From an uncultured Alphaproteobacteria bacterium (lineage in GTDB: Bacteria > Pseudomonadota > Alphaproteobacteria > HIMB59 > GCA-002718135), in the NCBI GenBank assembly GCA_902612805.1, contig CACMEY010000004.1, positions 1 through 64,000 of the forward strand: 64,000 bases of DNA. Reading direction: 5' to 3'. Of the stretch, positions 1 through 8,151 are shown piece by piece. The translations under genes were made by a program, and so were the position numbers. Under the pieces are notes generated by a model. That model had not been told where the DNA came from. It did no database searches and saw only the letters and a program-made list of their open reading frames with translations. Positions within the stretch are counted from its first letter, which is position 1; every line of letters begins with the position of its first letter.

Positions 1-400
1 ATTTTAGAGCAAATGCTCCATTTGGTAGTTGATGATTTAAATCTGTTCTCACCCAATCAATCAATGGCATAAAATTGTAACAAATATTTTTAATCTTATT
101 CTTTCCTAAATTTATCAATGACTCTTTGTATTGATTTATGTAATATTTATATCTCCCTGATCTCTTTTTTATGTCATTATGGACAGGAAGACTTTCAACA
201 ACACTCCAAGTTAAATTTTTATTGTTATTAATTTTGAAACTTTCAATAAATTTCTTCCTTTTCTTGATTTCGAATGCAGACCATTTTTCACCATATTTTA
301 TTTGTGCTAGTGATGATACGATTCCTTCAACGCCTATCTGTCGAATTTGATCTAATTTTGAAGGATCATTATGACCAAACCATCTAAATGAATACAGCAT
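1..400 (-). CDS. uxuA: Mannonate dehydratase, 5' part (runs off window edge)
   Basis: An open frame reads leftwards from an ATG at 398-400 to the window edge, giving about 133 residues. The translation carries the UxuA N-terminal signatures FRWFGHNDP (residues 5-13), TWSVVESLPVHNDIK and YNFMPLIDWVRTDL, which match the opening of the family closely. UxuA dehydrates D-mannonate to 2-keto-3-deoxy-D-gluconate (KDG) in the cytoplasm, using Mn or Fe. It diverges from the fucose-type operon across about 100 bases. That operon ends with a KDG-type kinase and a KDPG-type aldolase, the next two steps for its product. The C-terminal two thirds are outside the window, so the active site cannot be checked. 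Confidence 0.9.
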   Translation of the reverse strand, partial: MLYSFRWFGHNDPSKLDQIRQIGVEGIVSSLAQIKYGEKWSAFEIKKRKKFIESFKINNNKNLTWSVVESLPVHNDIKKRSGRYKYYINQYKESLINLGKNKIKNICYNFMPLIDWVRTDLNHQLPNGAFALK

Positions 401-453
401 GCGACAATAGTATAATCAATATAATTATAAATAAATACTTTATTTTATTTTTG

Positions 454-500
454 TTGATTTAAGTTCTAATTCTGCATACATTAAAATAAATTTAAGGAGG
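454..500 (+). promoter_or_regulatory. Candidate sigma70-type promoter and strong RBS for the fucose-type operon
   Basis: A -35-like TTGATT at 454-459 and a -10-like TACATT at 477-482 are separated by 17 bases; each matches four of six consensus positions. A near-perfect Shine-Dalgarno AAGGAGG follows at 494-500. It suits the second of two adjacent ATGs (505, spacing 4) better than the first (502, spacing 1). Strong RBSs are rare in this window, so this one implies high expression of the binding protein. The start site is an inference from hexamers only. Confidence 0.45.
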
Positions 501-504
501 AATG

Positions 505-1533
505 ATGAAAAAATTTATAATATTTTTAACTTCTTTTTTTGCTTTACTAGTATCACCTGTTTTTGCAGGTGGTCATGGTGTTACTAAAGTAGCTCTAGTG
601 CCTGGTGGCCCGCACCCTTATTTTGCTGCGTGGGAACAAGCAGGTTTAGATGCTGTAGAAGACTTTGGTTTAGGAAAAGCAGATTACAGAGTCCCTGCAG
701 AGTGGGATCTAAGTCAACAAAACGAGTTAATTGAAAGTTTAGTTGGTCAAGGTTACAATGCAGTACTTGTATTTCCTGGTGATGCAGTTGGTACAAATAA
801 AATTTTAGGTGAACTAGATGATGCTGGTATACCAACAGCTGCTTTAGCAGGATGTGTTGAACAACCAACTCAAGCAAAATTTTGTTTTGGAACTGACACT
901 GGTCACTCAGCTTATCTTGGTACAAAAGAATTAATTAAAGCTTTAGGTGGCAAAGGAAAAATTGCTCACTTTACTGGTTTCTTAGTTGATCCAAATACAA
1001 CTCTAAGAATCAATGCTGTTGAACAAGCTGTTTCAGAAGCAGGCGGTGGAGTAGAAATTATTCAAGTTATTGCTGATATTGATGCTTATGAACCAGCTGA
1101 TGAAAAAATTAATGCTTTCATGGCGGCTCAAGGAAGTGAAGTAGATGGTATTGTTACTACTGCTTGGGTTCCTGCTGTTGTAGCAGCACAAGCTTTAACT
1201 AATATGGGCGATAAAAGAATTAAAATGGTTGGTATTGATCATGACGAAGTAGTTTTAAAAGCTATTAAAGATGGTTATGTTCATGGAACTATGCTTCAAA
1301 ACCCATATGGGCAAGGTTACATTGGTTCATATGTAATGGACAAAGTTAGACAAGGTTGTGAGTTCAAAGCTGATGCACCTTGGAAATCAACTGCACAAAC
1401 TGATCAATTTATTGATTCAGGTACTGTATTTGTTGATATTAGCGATGTTGATACATACGTAATGGCTATGAGAGGAATTTCTCTAGAAATTTTAGAAACT
1501 TTTGATAGCACATATCTAAACTGTCCAAGTTAA
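505..1533 (+). CDS. Periplasmic sugar-binding protein, ribose-type ABC importer
   Basis: This 342-residue protein has a lysine-start signal peptide (MKKFIIF..., cleavage expected after the VFA near residue 21), followed by a type I periplasmic-binding (Peripla_BP_4) fold. Motifs include VALVPGGPHPYFAAWEQAG and a repeat-like hinge region DGIVTTAWVPAVV. It would capture a monosaccharide and deliver it to the two permeases encoded next. The operon suggests L-fucose or a related deoxysugar, but the sequence alone does not fix the ligand. The start at 505 is preferred over 502 because of RBS spacing. Two cysteine-containing segments (ALAGCVEQ... and AKFCFGTD) may form a disulfide. A hairpin follows directly. 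Confidence 0.88.
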   Translation: MKKFIIFLTSFFALLVSPVFAGGHGVTKVALVPGGPHPYFAAWEQAGLDAVEDFGLGKADYRVPAEWDLSQQNELIESLVGQGYNAVLVFPGDAVGTNKILGELDDAGIPTAALAGCVEQPTQAKFCFGTDTGHSAYLGTKELIKALGGKGKIAHFTGFLVDPNTTLRINAVEQAVSEAGGGVEIIQVIADIDAYEPADEKINAFMAAQGSEVDGIVTTAWVPAVVAAQALTNMGDKRIKMVGIDHDEVVLKAIKDGYVHGTMLQNPYGQGYIGSYVMDKVRQGCEFKADAPWKSTAQTDQFIDSGTVFVDISDVDTYVMAMRGISLEILETFDSTYLNCPS

Positions 1534-1541
1534 AATAATAT

Positions 1542-1565
1542 GGGGGCATCAAGCCCCCTTTTTTT
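1542..1565 (+). terminator. Intrinsic-terminator-like hairpin abutting the next start codon
   Basis: A perfect 6-bp GGGGGC/GCCCCC stem (1542-1547 and 1553-1558) with a 5-base loop is followed by seven T residues (1559-1565). The ATG of the first permease begins at 1566, the very next base. It looks like a partial terminator or attenuator that gives more binding-protein mRNA than permease mRNA. It could also be a 3' stabiliser of the upstream transcript. Confidence 0.8.
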
Positions 1566-2552
1566 ATGAATAATAAAATTCCTAATTTTGTAAAAACCAA
1601 TCAGTTTGGTTTACTTATATTGGTAATTGTATTTATTTGTATTTTTTCCTTTTCAACTGATGGATTTACTTCAAGATTCAATATTTATGCTCTCTCAAGA
1701 GTAGTTGCTCTAGATATAATGATTGGTTTAGCAATGATGGTAGTTATACTTACTGGAGGTTTAAATCTATCTCTAGGTGCTTTAGGTGTTTCTGCAGCAA
1801 TGTTTGGTGGTTGGTGTATGGAAAGTATGGGAATTCCTATTTCTATTACAATCATTTTAGTTTTAGCTTTTGGTTCATTTCTAGGCTGGATTAATGGATT
1901 TGTAACTGTCAGAACTGGTGTTCATAGTTTCATTGTTACGCTGGCAACGATGAGTATTTATTTTGGTTTCATGACTTTGCTCACTGAAGCAGAAGCATTT
2001 AGAAAATTACCAGAGGCTTTTACTGATTTTGGGAGTTTAAAACTTTTCAATAAATATATTTCACCATTACTAATTATTAGTGTGCTGACTTGTTTTGTAC
2101 TTTATTACATTTTTAAATACACTGATATTGGCCGAAAGCTTATCGCAGCTGGAGCTAATCCTGATGCTGCAGAATTATCAGGTATATCTGTAGATAGAAT
2201 GTTTATTTATTGTCATATGCTTTCAGGCTTCTTAGCAGCACTTGCAGGTATTATGTTAACAGCAAGAATTGGTGCTGCAATACCGTCTATGGCCGGTCAT
2301 CTAGGATTTGATTGGTTATTACCTGCTTTTTTAGCTCCAGTATTAGGTGGAACACTTCTTTCTGGTGGCAAGGTTACAGTTTTTGGAACAATGCTAGGAG
2401 CAATTCTTGTCACATTAATAAATAATGGATTATACTTAATCGACGTTGGTGAATTCTGGGTAAGATTTTTTCTTGGGATCATATTATTAGGAGCTGTTCT
2501 GCTAGATAGAGCTAGAGAATATTTTACTGTTAAAAATTCAATTGTTTCATGA
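1566..2552 (+). CDS. ABC sugar permease 1 (RbsC/CUT2 family)
   Basis: A 328-residue polytopic inner-membrane protein with about eight to ten hydrophobic helices. It has the family segment LTGGLNLSLGALG near residues 64-76, and later GANPDAAELSGI and APVLGGTLLSGGKV, typical of ribose/xylose permeases. It forms the membrane channel together with the next permease. The ATG sits directly after a terminator U-tract and has no Shine-Dalgarno, so its translation is probably weak or coupled. The stop overlaps the next ATG (ATGA). The substrate is inferred from the operon only. Confidence 0.88.
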   Translation: MNNKIPNFVKTNQFGLLILVIVFICIFSFSTDGFTSRFNIYALSRVVALDIMIGLAMMVVILTGGLNLSLGALGVSAAMFGGWCMESMGIPISITIILVLAFGSFLGWINGFVTVRTGVHSFIVTLATMSIYFGFMTLLTEAEAFRKLPEAFTDFGSLKLFNKYISPLLIISVLTCFVLYYIFKYTDIGRKLIAAGANPDAAELSGISVDRMFIYCHMLSGFLAALAGIMLTARIGAAIPSMAGHLGFDWLLPAFLAPVLGGTLLSGGKVTVFGTMLGAILVTLINNGLYLIDVGEFWVRFFLGIILLGAVLLDRAREYFTVKNSIVS

Positions 2553-3517
2553 GCGCACTTTTAAAAAAAGATTGGTTTGGACTTGGTTTAGTTTTAATTT
2601 TTGGTTCAATCTTAATTTCATTGTTTAAGCCTGCATTTATTTCTCCATTTAATCTATATGTTTTAATGCTGAGTGTTAGTTTGATGCTCGTTGTGGCAAT
2701 GTCACAAATGATAATCATTGCAATTGGTCAAATGAACTTATCTGTTGGAGCAATTGGTGGCTTAGTTGCGATTTCATTTACTGGCTTAATGGAAGTTTAT
2801 AGCATGTCTATTTTGCCTGCTGTTCTCATTGGATTATTAATTGGTCTTGTTTGTGGTTTTATAAATGGATACATCACTGTTAAAACTGGCATTTCAGCTT
2901 TTATTATTACCCTTGCTACACTTTACATTTTTAAAGGAATGAATTTAGGAATAACAGAGGCTCAACCTTTTTATGAAATTCCTGAGGCTGTTAAATTTTT
3001 TGGAAATGCAAAAATCTTTGGCCCTATACCTTATTTAGTTATTATACCAATTATTATAACTGTGCTGATGTGGATTTTAATGAATAGAACATCACTTGGA
3101 AGGTATATGCTGGCATACGGGAATAATGTACAATCATCAGAACTAATAGGAATATCTTCAACAAAAATAGTTATTTATGCTCATGTTATATCAGGCCTTT
3201 TAGCTGCTATCGGTGGAATGTTAGTGGTTTGTAGATTACAACTTGGGACACCTAATATAGGTGATTCTTGGCTATTACCTTCATTTGCTGCTCCGGTAAT
3301 TGGAGGCGCTATACTTGCTGGTGGAAAAGTAGATGTTATTGCTACTGCTTTTGGTGTGATATTAGTTTCTATAATTTCTCAAGCTTTAGTAATTTTTAAA
3401 ATTGATCCTTTTTTTGTTCAAATATTTTTAGGATTTATGATTTTATTAGCGGTATTTATAAATAGATACAGAGAATATAGAGAAGAGAGAAGAACAAAGG
3501 TTTTTTCAGATGAGTGA
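2549..3517 (+). CDS. ABC sugar permease 2 (RbsC/CUT2 family)
   Basis: A second, divergent CUT2 permease of 322 residues. It shows the same landmarks as its neighbour (GQMNLSVGAIGGLVA, YGNNVQSSELIGIS, APVIGGAILAGGKVDV). Two unequal permeases imply a heterodimeric channel, where many ribose-type systems use a homodimer. The ATG overlaps the upstream stop by four bases, and the C-terminus overlaps the ATPase gene by eight, so translation is probably coupled. The C-terminal tail (YREYREERRTK) is basic, as expected for a cytoplasmic end. Confidence 0.87.
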   Translation: MSALLKKDWFGLGLVLIFGSILISLFKPAFISPFNLYVLMLSVSLMLVVAMSQMIIIAIGQMNLSVGAIGGLVAISFTGLMEVYSMSILPAVLIGLLIGLVCGFINGYITVKTGISAFIITLATLYIFKGMNLGITEAQPFYEIPEAVKFFGNAKIFGPIPYLVIIPIIITVLMWILMNRTSLGRYMLAYGNNVQSSELIGISSTKIVIYAHVISGLLAAIGGMLVVCRLQLGTPNIGDSWLLPSFAAPVIGGAILAGGKVDVIATAFGVILVSIISQALVIFKIDPFFVQIFLGFMILLAVFINRYREYREERRTKVFSDE

Positions 3518-5018
3518 TTATATTTTAGAACTCAATAACATTACAAAAAATTTTCCTGGTGTTAAAGCTCTTGATAATGCAAATTTTAGACTCAAAAAAA
3601 AATCAATCCATGCACTTCTTGGTGAAAATGGAGCTGGAAAATCTACATTAATTAAAATTATTACAGGAGTATATAATCAAAATGAAGGAAAGCTATTTTT
3701 AAATAATCAAGAGAAGTCTTTTTCTTCACCCAATGAAGCAATGAATGCTGGAATTTCAGTTGTGCACCAAGAAAGAAATTTAATTAGGAGGTTTTCAGTT
3801 GGTGAAAATTTAATGTTAACCAACCTTCCTAAAAATAATTTAGGATTAATTGATTATAATACTGTTGCCAAAGAATCAAAAAAATGGCTCGATATTATGG
3901 AGCTGGATATAGATCCAAATACAATAGTATCAGATTTAACAGTTGCAAAAATGCAACTATGTGAAATAGCAAAAGCCTTATCCTTAGAATCAAAAATACT
4001 ATTATTAGATGAGCCAACTTCATCATTATCCCCACAAGATACAAAAAATTTATTTGCATTACTTAAACGATTAGTTGCTGAACAAGATGTAAGTATAGTT
4101 TTTGTTAGTCACAAATTAGAGGAAGTATTTGAAATTTGTGATGAAGTTACTGTTTTGAGAGATGGTAAAAATGCTTGTGAGTCTGAACAAATTACTAATC
4201 TTAATAGACAGAAACTTGTTAAATTAATGATTGGTAGAGATGAACAAATAATTAAATCTAAGAAAAATATTGATTTTACAGATGAAAGTTTACTAGATCT
4301 ACAATCAATAAACACTGACCTTGGTCATAAAAATATTAATTTAAATTTAAAAAAAGGTGAAATACTTGGATTATATGGTTTAGTTGGTGCAGGAAGAACA
4401 GAATTAATAAAATGTGTACTGGGGTTAGATAAAATTAATTCTGGACAGATTTTACTCAACAATAAAGAAATTAAAATTAAGTCTCCAAAAGATGCACTAG
4501 AAAAATATAAAATTGGATACATAAGTGAAGACAGAAAAAAAGAGGGGTTAATTCTAATGCATGATGTTTTATCTAATGCAGGAATAACAGTCTGGTCAAA
4601 TTTGAAAAAAATATTATCATTTTTAAATGACAGTATTGTTTACAATAAAGTAGATCCTTATGTGAAACAACTTGAAGTAAAAACACCTTCATACCAACAA
4701 ATCGTTTCTAACTTATCTGGAGGTAATCAGCAAAAAATTAGTGTAGCTAAATGGCTAGCTTCTGGAACTGATATATTATTTATTGATGAACCCACAGTTG
4801 GTATAGATATAAAAACAAAATCTTACCTTCATGAATTAATTATTGAACTATCTTTAAAAGGCACATCAATAATTTTAATTACCAGTGATATGCCTGAAAT
4901 GATTAGCTTAGCAGATAGAATTATAACAATGAAAGATTTTAAGGTAGTTGGTGAAACTATCAATAATCATAACTATGAAGAAATGAGTTCATCAATTATG
5001 GGAAATATCCATGAATAA
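3510..5018 (+). CDS. Double-domain sugar ABC ATPase (RbsA/MglA-type)
   Basis: At 502 residues this has the usual length of tandem-ATPase sugar importer subunits. The N-terminal domain has Walker A GENGAGKST (near residue 37), a degenerate signature around VAKMQLCEIAKAL, and Walker B LLLDEPTSS. The C-terminal domain has a degenerate Walker A (GLVGAGRTELIK), an intact LSGGNQQK signature and a FIDEPTVGID Walker B. One good and one degenerate site is normal for this family. It energises import by the two preceding permeases. It overlaps both neighbours by eight bases. Confidence 0.92.
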   Translation: MSDYILELNNITKNFPGVKALDNANFRLKKKSIHALLGENGAGKSTLIKIITGVYNQNEGKLFLNNQEKSFSSPNEAMNAGISVVHQERNLIRRFSVGENLMLTNLPKNNLGLIDYNTVAKESKKWLDIMELDIDPNTIVSDLTVAKMQLCEIAKALSLESKILLLDEPTSSLSPQDTKNLFALLKRLVAEQDVSIVFVSHKLEEVFEICDEVTVLRDGKNACESEQITNLNRQKLVKLMIGRDEQIIKSKKNIDFTDESLLDLQSINTDLGHKNINLNLKKGEILGLYGLVGAGRTELIKCVLGLDKINSGQILLNNKEIKIKSPKDALEKYKIGYISEDRKKEGLILMHDVLSNAGITVWSNLKKILSFLNDSIVYNKVDPYVKQLEVKTPSYQQIVSNLSGGNQQKISVAKWLASGTDILFIDEPTVGIDIKTKSYLHELIIELSLKGTSIILITSDMPEMISLADRIITMKDFKVVGETINNHNYEEMSSSIMGNIHE

Positions 5019-6012
5019 AAGACAGCTTGGAAAAACTGATATAAACTTAACAGCTATTGGTTTTGGTGGAGCACCCTTAGGCAATTTATTTGAAAATCTT
5101 GATGAACGAAATTGCTATGACATACTTGAAAAAAGCTATGAAAAAGGAGTCAATATTTATGATACATCACCTTTATATGGATATGGATTAAGTGAACATA
5201 GATTAGGAAATTTTTTAAAAACTGTAGATGAGGATAGTTATTTTTTATCAACCAAAGTTGGAAGATATCTTACACCAGCAAAAAAAGAAAATATAGATAG
5301 AGGGAGATTTGCAGGAAGTTTAAATTTTTCTCCTAATCTCGATTACTCTTATGACGGTGTGATGAGAGCATTTGAGCAATCATTACTAAGATTAGCTGTT
5401 TCAAAAGTAGATATTTGTTTAATTCATGATGTAGATCGATTTAATTTTGGTGACGAGGTTGATCATTATTTTAAATTAGCAATGGATGGTGCCTATAAAG
5501 CCGTTCAAAAACTAAAAGAAGAAAAAGTAATTAAAGCTATTGGAGTAGGAGTAAATGACTCTGATATATGTGCAAGATTTGCAAATGCAGGCGATTTTGA
5601 TTGTATGGTTCTTGCAGGCAGATATTCATTATTGGATCAAAACGCCCTTAATGATTTTTTCCCTATTGCTGAAAAAAATAATATAGGAATTATTCTTGCG
5701 GGAATTTTTAATTCAGGAATTTTAGCTAAAGGTGTAGGTGAAAATATTACTTATTTTTATGATAAAATTCCAGAAGAAGTTAAACAACGATACTTAAAAA
5801 TTGCAAATATTTGTAAAAAATATGATGTGCCTGTTCCGGCAGCAGCAATACAATTTTGCTATACTAATAAACTTGTCACCTCCATGATTTTAGGCATGGA
5901 TAGGCTTGAGCAAGTGGACCAAAACTTGGATTTTTTAAATTTTCCAATCCCCGAAGATTTGTGGAAAGATTTACTTAATGAAAAACTAATTGATGAAAGA
6001 TGTCCAATATGA
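5011..6012 (+). CDS. Aldo-keto reductase, probable L-fucose (D-threo-aldose) 1-dehydrogenase
   Basis: A 333-residue AKR-family TIM barrel. The catalytic tetrad is visible as Asp and Tyr in YDTSPLYGYGLSEHRLG (near residues 49-66), Lys in STKVGRY and His in CLIHDVDR. This subfamily oxidises L-fucose, D-arabinose or L-galactose at C1 to the lactone with NAD(P)+. The next genes are the fuconate dehydratase and the lactonase, so oxidation of L-fucose is the natural role. Pyridoxal 4-dehydrogenase is a related alternative that the context does not support. The gene overlaps the next start (ATGA). Confidence 0.82.
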   Translation: MNKRQLGKTDINLTAIGFGGAPLGNLFENLDERNCYDILEKSYEKGVNIYDTSPLYGYGLSEHRLGNFLKTVDEDSYFLSTKVGRYLTPAKKENIDRGRFAGSLNFSPNLDYSYDGVMRAFEQSLLRLAVSKVDICLIHDVDRFNFGDEVDHYFKLAMDGAYKAVQKLKEEKVIKAIGVGVNDSDICARFANAGDFDCMVLAGRYSLLDQNALNDFFPIAEKNNIGIILAGIFNSGILAKGVGENITYFYDKIPEEVKQRYLKIANICKKYDVPVPAAAIQFCYTNKLVTSMILGMDRLEQVDQNLDFLNFPIPEDLWKDLLNEKLIDERCPI

Positions 6013-7295
6013 AAATAATTGATATTAAAACTCAGGATATTCGTTTTCCAACATCAAAAGATAATTTGGGAACTGATGCTGTTCATGTTGATTGTGACTA
6101 CTCTGCAACTTATGTTACAATATTTACTGATCAAAAAGATTTAACTGGTATTGGATTAACCTTTACTATTGGAAAAGGTAATGATCTTTGTTGTACCGTC
6201 ATAGAATATTTTAAAGAATTTATAATTGGAAAAAATATTGAAGAAATAGAAAAGGATATTTCATCCATATGGGAAAAAATTACAAACCACAGTCAATTAA
6301 GATGGGTAGGACCACAAAAAGGTGTAACACATCTTGCAGCTGCAGCTTTTTTTAATGCAATATGGGATTTAATTTCTAAATTTCATAAAAAACCTCTTTG
6401 GAGATACATAATAGAATTAGAAACAAGAGACTTATTAGATAAACTCTCTTTTTCTTATATTGACGATGTAATTACTAAAAATGAAGCAGCTAAAATAATT
6501 GATCAGAAAAAAACAAATTTACCTTCAAATTTAGACGATTTAAATTCCACTATTTTTCCAGCATATACAACAGCAGCCGGTTGGTTAGGATATTCAGATG
6601 AAAAAATGAAAAGACTAGTTGAAGAAAATTTAAGTAAGGGCTGGACTCATTTTAAAATGAAAGTTGGTCAAGATATAGAAAGGGATATCCATCGCTGTAA
6701 GTTAGTAAGAGAATTAATAGGTAATAAAAATAAATTAATGGTAGATTCCAATCAAATCTGGAGTGTAAATGAGACTATAGAAAATATTGGAAAACTAAAA
6801 CAGTTCGATATTTTATTCTATGAAGAACCAACCAACCCTGATGATGTATTAGGTTTTAAAAAAATTAAAGATGCACACCCTGACGTTAATCTTGCAACTG
6901 GAGAAATGATACAAAATAAAGTTATGTTTAAACAATTTATAGAACACAAATCTTTAGATTACTGCCAAATTGATAGTTGTAGAATAGCAAGTATAAATGA
7001 AATTTTACCAGTTCTTTTAATAGCTAGTAAGTTTAATACTCCCGTTATTCCTCATGCAGGTGGTGTTGGTTTATGTGAATATGTTCAGCATTTAAATCTA
7101 ATCAACAAGTTTATAATTTCAAATCATGATTTATTATTAAGTGAATATGCAGAAAGCTGTTCTGAACATTTTGAAAATCCTGCAATAATTAAAGATGGTG
7201 GATATGTAACGCCTACAAATCCAGGGTATTCTGTAAAAATTAAAGATAGTTCTCTTAATGAATTTGATTATAATAATGGTACTTATTGGAAATAA
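6009..7295 (+). CDS. L-fuconate dehydratase (enolase superfamily)
   Basis: A 428-residue mandelate-racemase-like member of the enolase superfamily, aligning end to end with characterised L-fuconate dehydratases. Landmarks are DIRFPTS at the N-terminus, SQLRWVGPQKGVTHLA, the base motif FKMKVG, metal ligands in VDSNQ and FYEEPTNPDD, ATGEMIQNK, and PHAGGVGLCEYVQHL near the C-terminus. It converts L-fuconate to 2-keto-3-deoxy-L-fuconate using Mg2+. The ATG at 6009 overlaps the preceding stop and matches the family N-terminus. An upstream in-frame ATG at 6000 would add three residues. Confidence 0.93.
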   Translation: MKIIDIKTQDIRFPTSKDNLGTDAVHVDCDYSATYVTIFTDQKDLTGIGLTFTIGKGNDLCCTVIEYFKEFIIGKNIEEIEKDISSIWEKITNHSQLRWVGPQKGVTHLAAAAFFNAIWDLISKFHKKPLWRYIIELETRDLLDKLSFSYIDDVITKNEAAKIIDQKKTNLPSNLDDLNSTIFPAYTTAAGWLGYSDEKMKRLVEENLSKGWTHFKMKVGQDIERDIHRCKLVRELIGNKNKLMVDSNQIWSVNETIENIGKLKQFDILFYEEPTNPDDVLGFKKIKDAHPDVNLATGEMIQNKVMFKQFIEHKSLDYCQIDSCRIASINEILPVLLIASKFNTPVIPHAGGVGLCEYVQHLNLINKFIISNHDLLLSEYAESCSEHFENPAIIKDGGYVTPTNPGYSVKIKDSSLNEFDYNNGTYWK

Positions 7296-8120
7296 ATGTA
7301 CGTAGATAGTCATCAACATTTTTGGAAACTTTCAAGAGGAGATTACTCTTGGATGACCCCAGATATGAAAGTCTTATATAAAGATTTTTTTCCAGAAGAT
7401 CTTGAACCACTTATAAAACAAAAAAATATAACTAAAACAGTAATTGTCCAAGCTGCTGACACGGTTGCTGAAACAGAATTTACATTAAGTTTAGCATCAA
7501 GATATGAATTTATTGCAGGCGTGGTGGGTTGGGTTGATCTAGATAGTAATAATGCTAAAGATGATATTGATAAACTTTGTGAGAGTAAATTTTTAAAAGG
7601 TTTTAGACCTATGATACACGATATTCAAGATGATGCTTGGATGTTAAATGATCACCTAAAAGAAAATATAAAATATTTAAATACAAAAAATTTAACTTTT
7701 GACGCTTTAGTTCGACCAAATCATCTTCAACATCTTGTACAATTTGTTAAAAAATATGATTTCCTTCCTATAGTTATTGATCATATTGCTAAGCCCGTGA
7801 TTACTAAGTCTGAAATTGACCAATGGAAAAAAGATATGACTGAACTATCAAATGCAAGTAATGTTTATTGTAAATTCTCTGGAATTCTCACTGAAGTTGG
7901 TCCAGATTATACAAAAGAACACCTTGATCCTTATATTGATTTTATTCTTAACACTTTTGGATCTGATAAATTAATGTGGGGAAGTGATTGGCCTGTTTTA
8001 ACAATGGCAGATAACTATTCAAATTGGTTTGATTTAGCAATGAATTATTGCAATTCTTTTTCTGAAGACGAAAAAAATAAAATATTTTCTCAAAATGCAA
8101 CTCAATTTTATAGTCTTTAA
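7296..8120 (+). CDS. L-fucono-lactonase (amidohydrolase 2 family)
   Basis: This 274-residue TIM-barrel amidohydrolase begins with the metal-binding motif DSHQHFW (residues 4-10). It continues with GFRPMIHD, VIDHIAKP and the terminal WGSDWPV, where the conserved Asp acts in catalysis. This subgroup hydrolyses sugar lactones, including L-fucono-1,5-lactone, to the acid. It starts directly after the fuconate dehydratase stop, between the dehydrogenase/dehydratase and the fucosidase. That position fits opening of the lactone made by the aldo-keto reductase. L-rhamnono-lactonase is the closest alternative, disfavoured by the neighbouring dehydratase. Confidence 0.85.
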   Translation: MYVDSHQHFWKLSRGDYSWMTPDMKVLYKDFFPEDLEPLIKQKNITKTVIVQAADTVAETEFTLSLASRYEFIAGVVGWVDLDSNNAKDDIDKLCESKFLKGFRPMIHDIQDDAWMLNDHLKENIKYLNTKNLTFDALVRPNHLQHLVQFVKKYDFLPIVIDHIAKPVITKSEIDQWKKDMTELSNASNVYCKFSGILTEVGPDYTKEHLDPYIDFILNTFGSDKLMWGSDWPVLTMADNYSNWFDLAMNYCNSFSEDEKNKIFSQNATQFYSL

Positions 8121-8151
8121 AAGATTATATAAATTTAAATTTAATTAAGCG

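Noticed and set aside
584-925. 113-residue frame on the minus strand inside the sugar-binding protein gene
   Set aside because: It is antisense to a gene with a clear signal peptide and family motifs, and its Leu/Gln-rich translation has no recognisable domain. It is a shadow frame.
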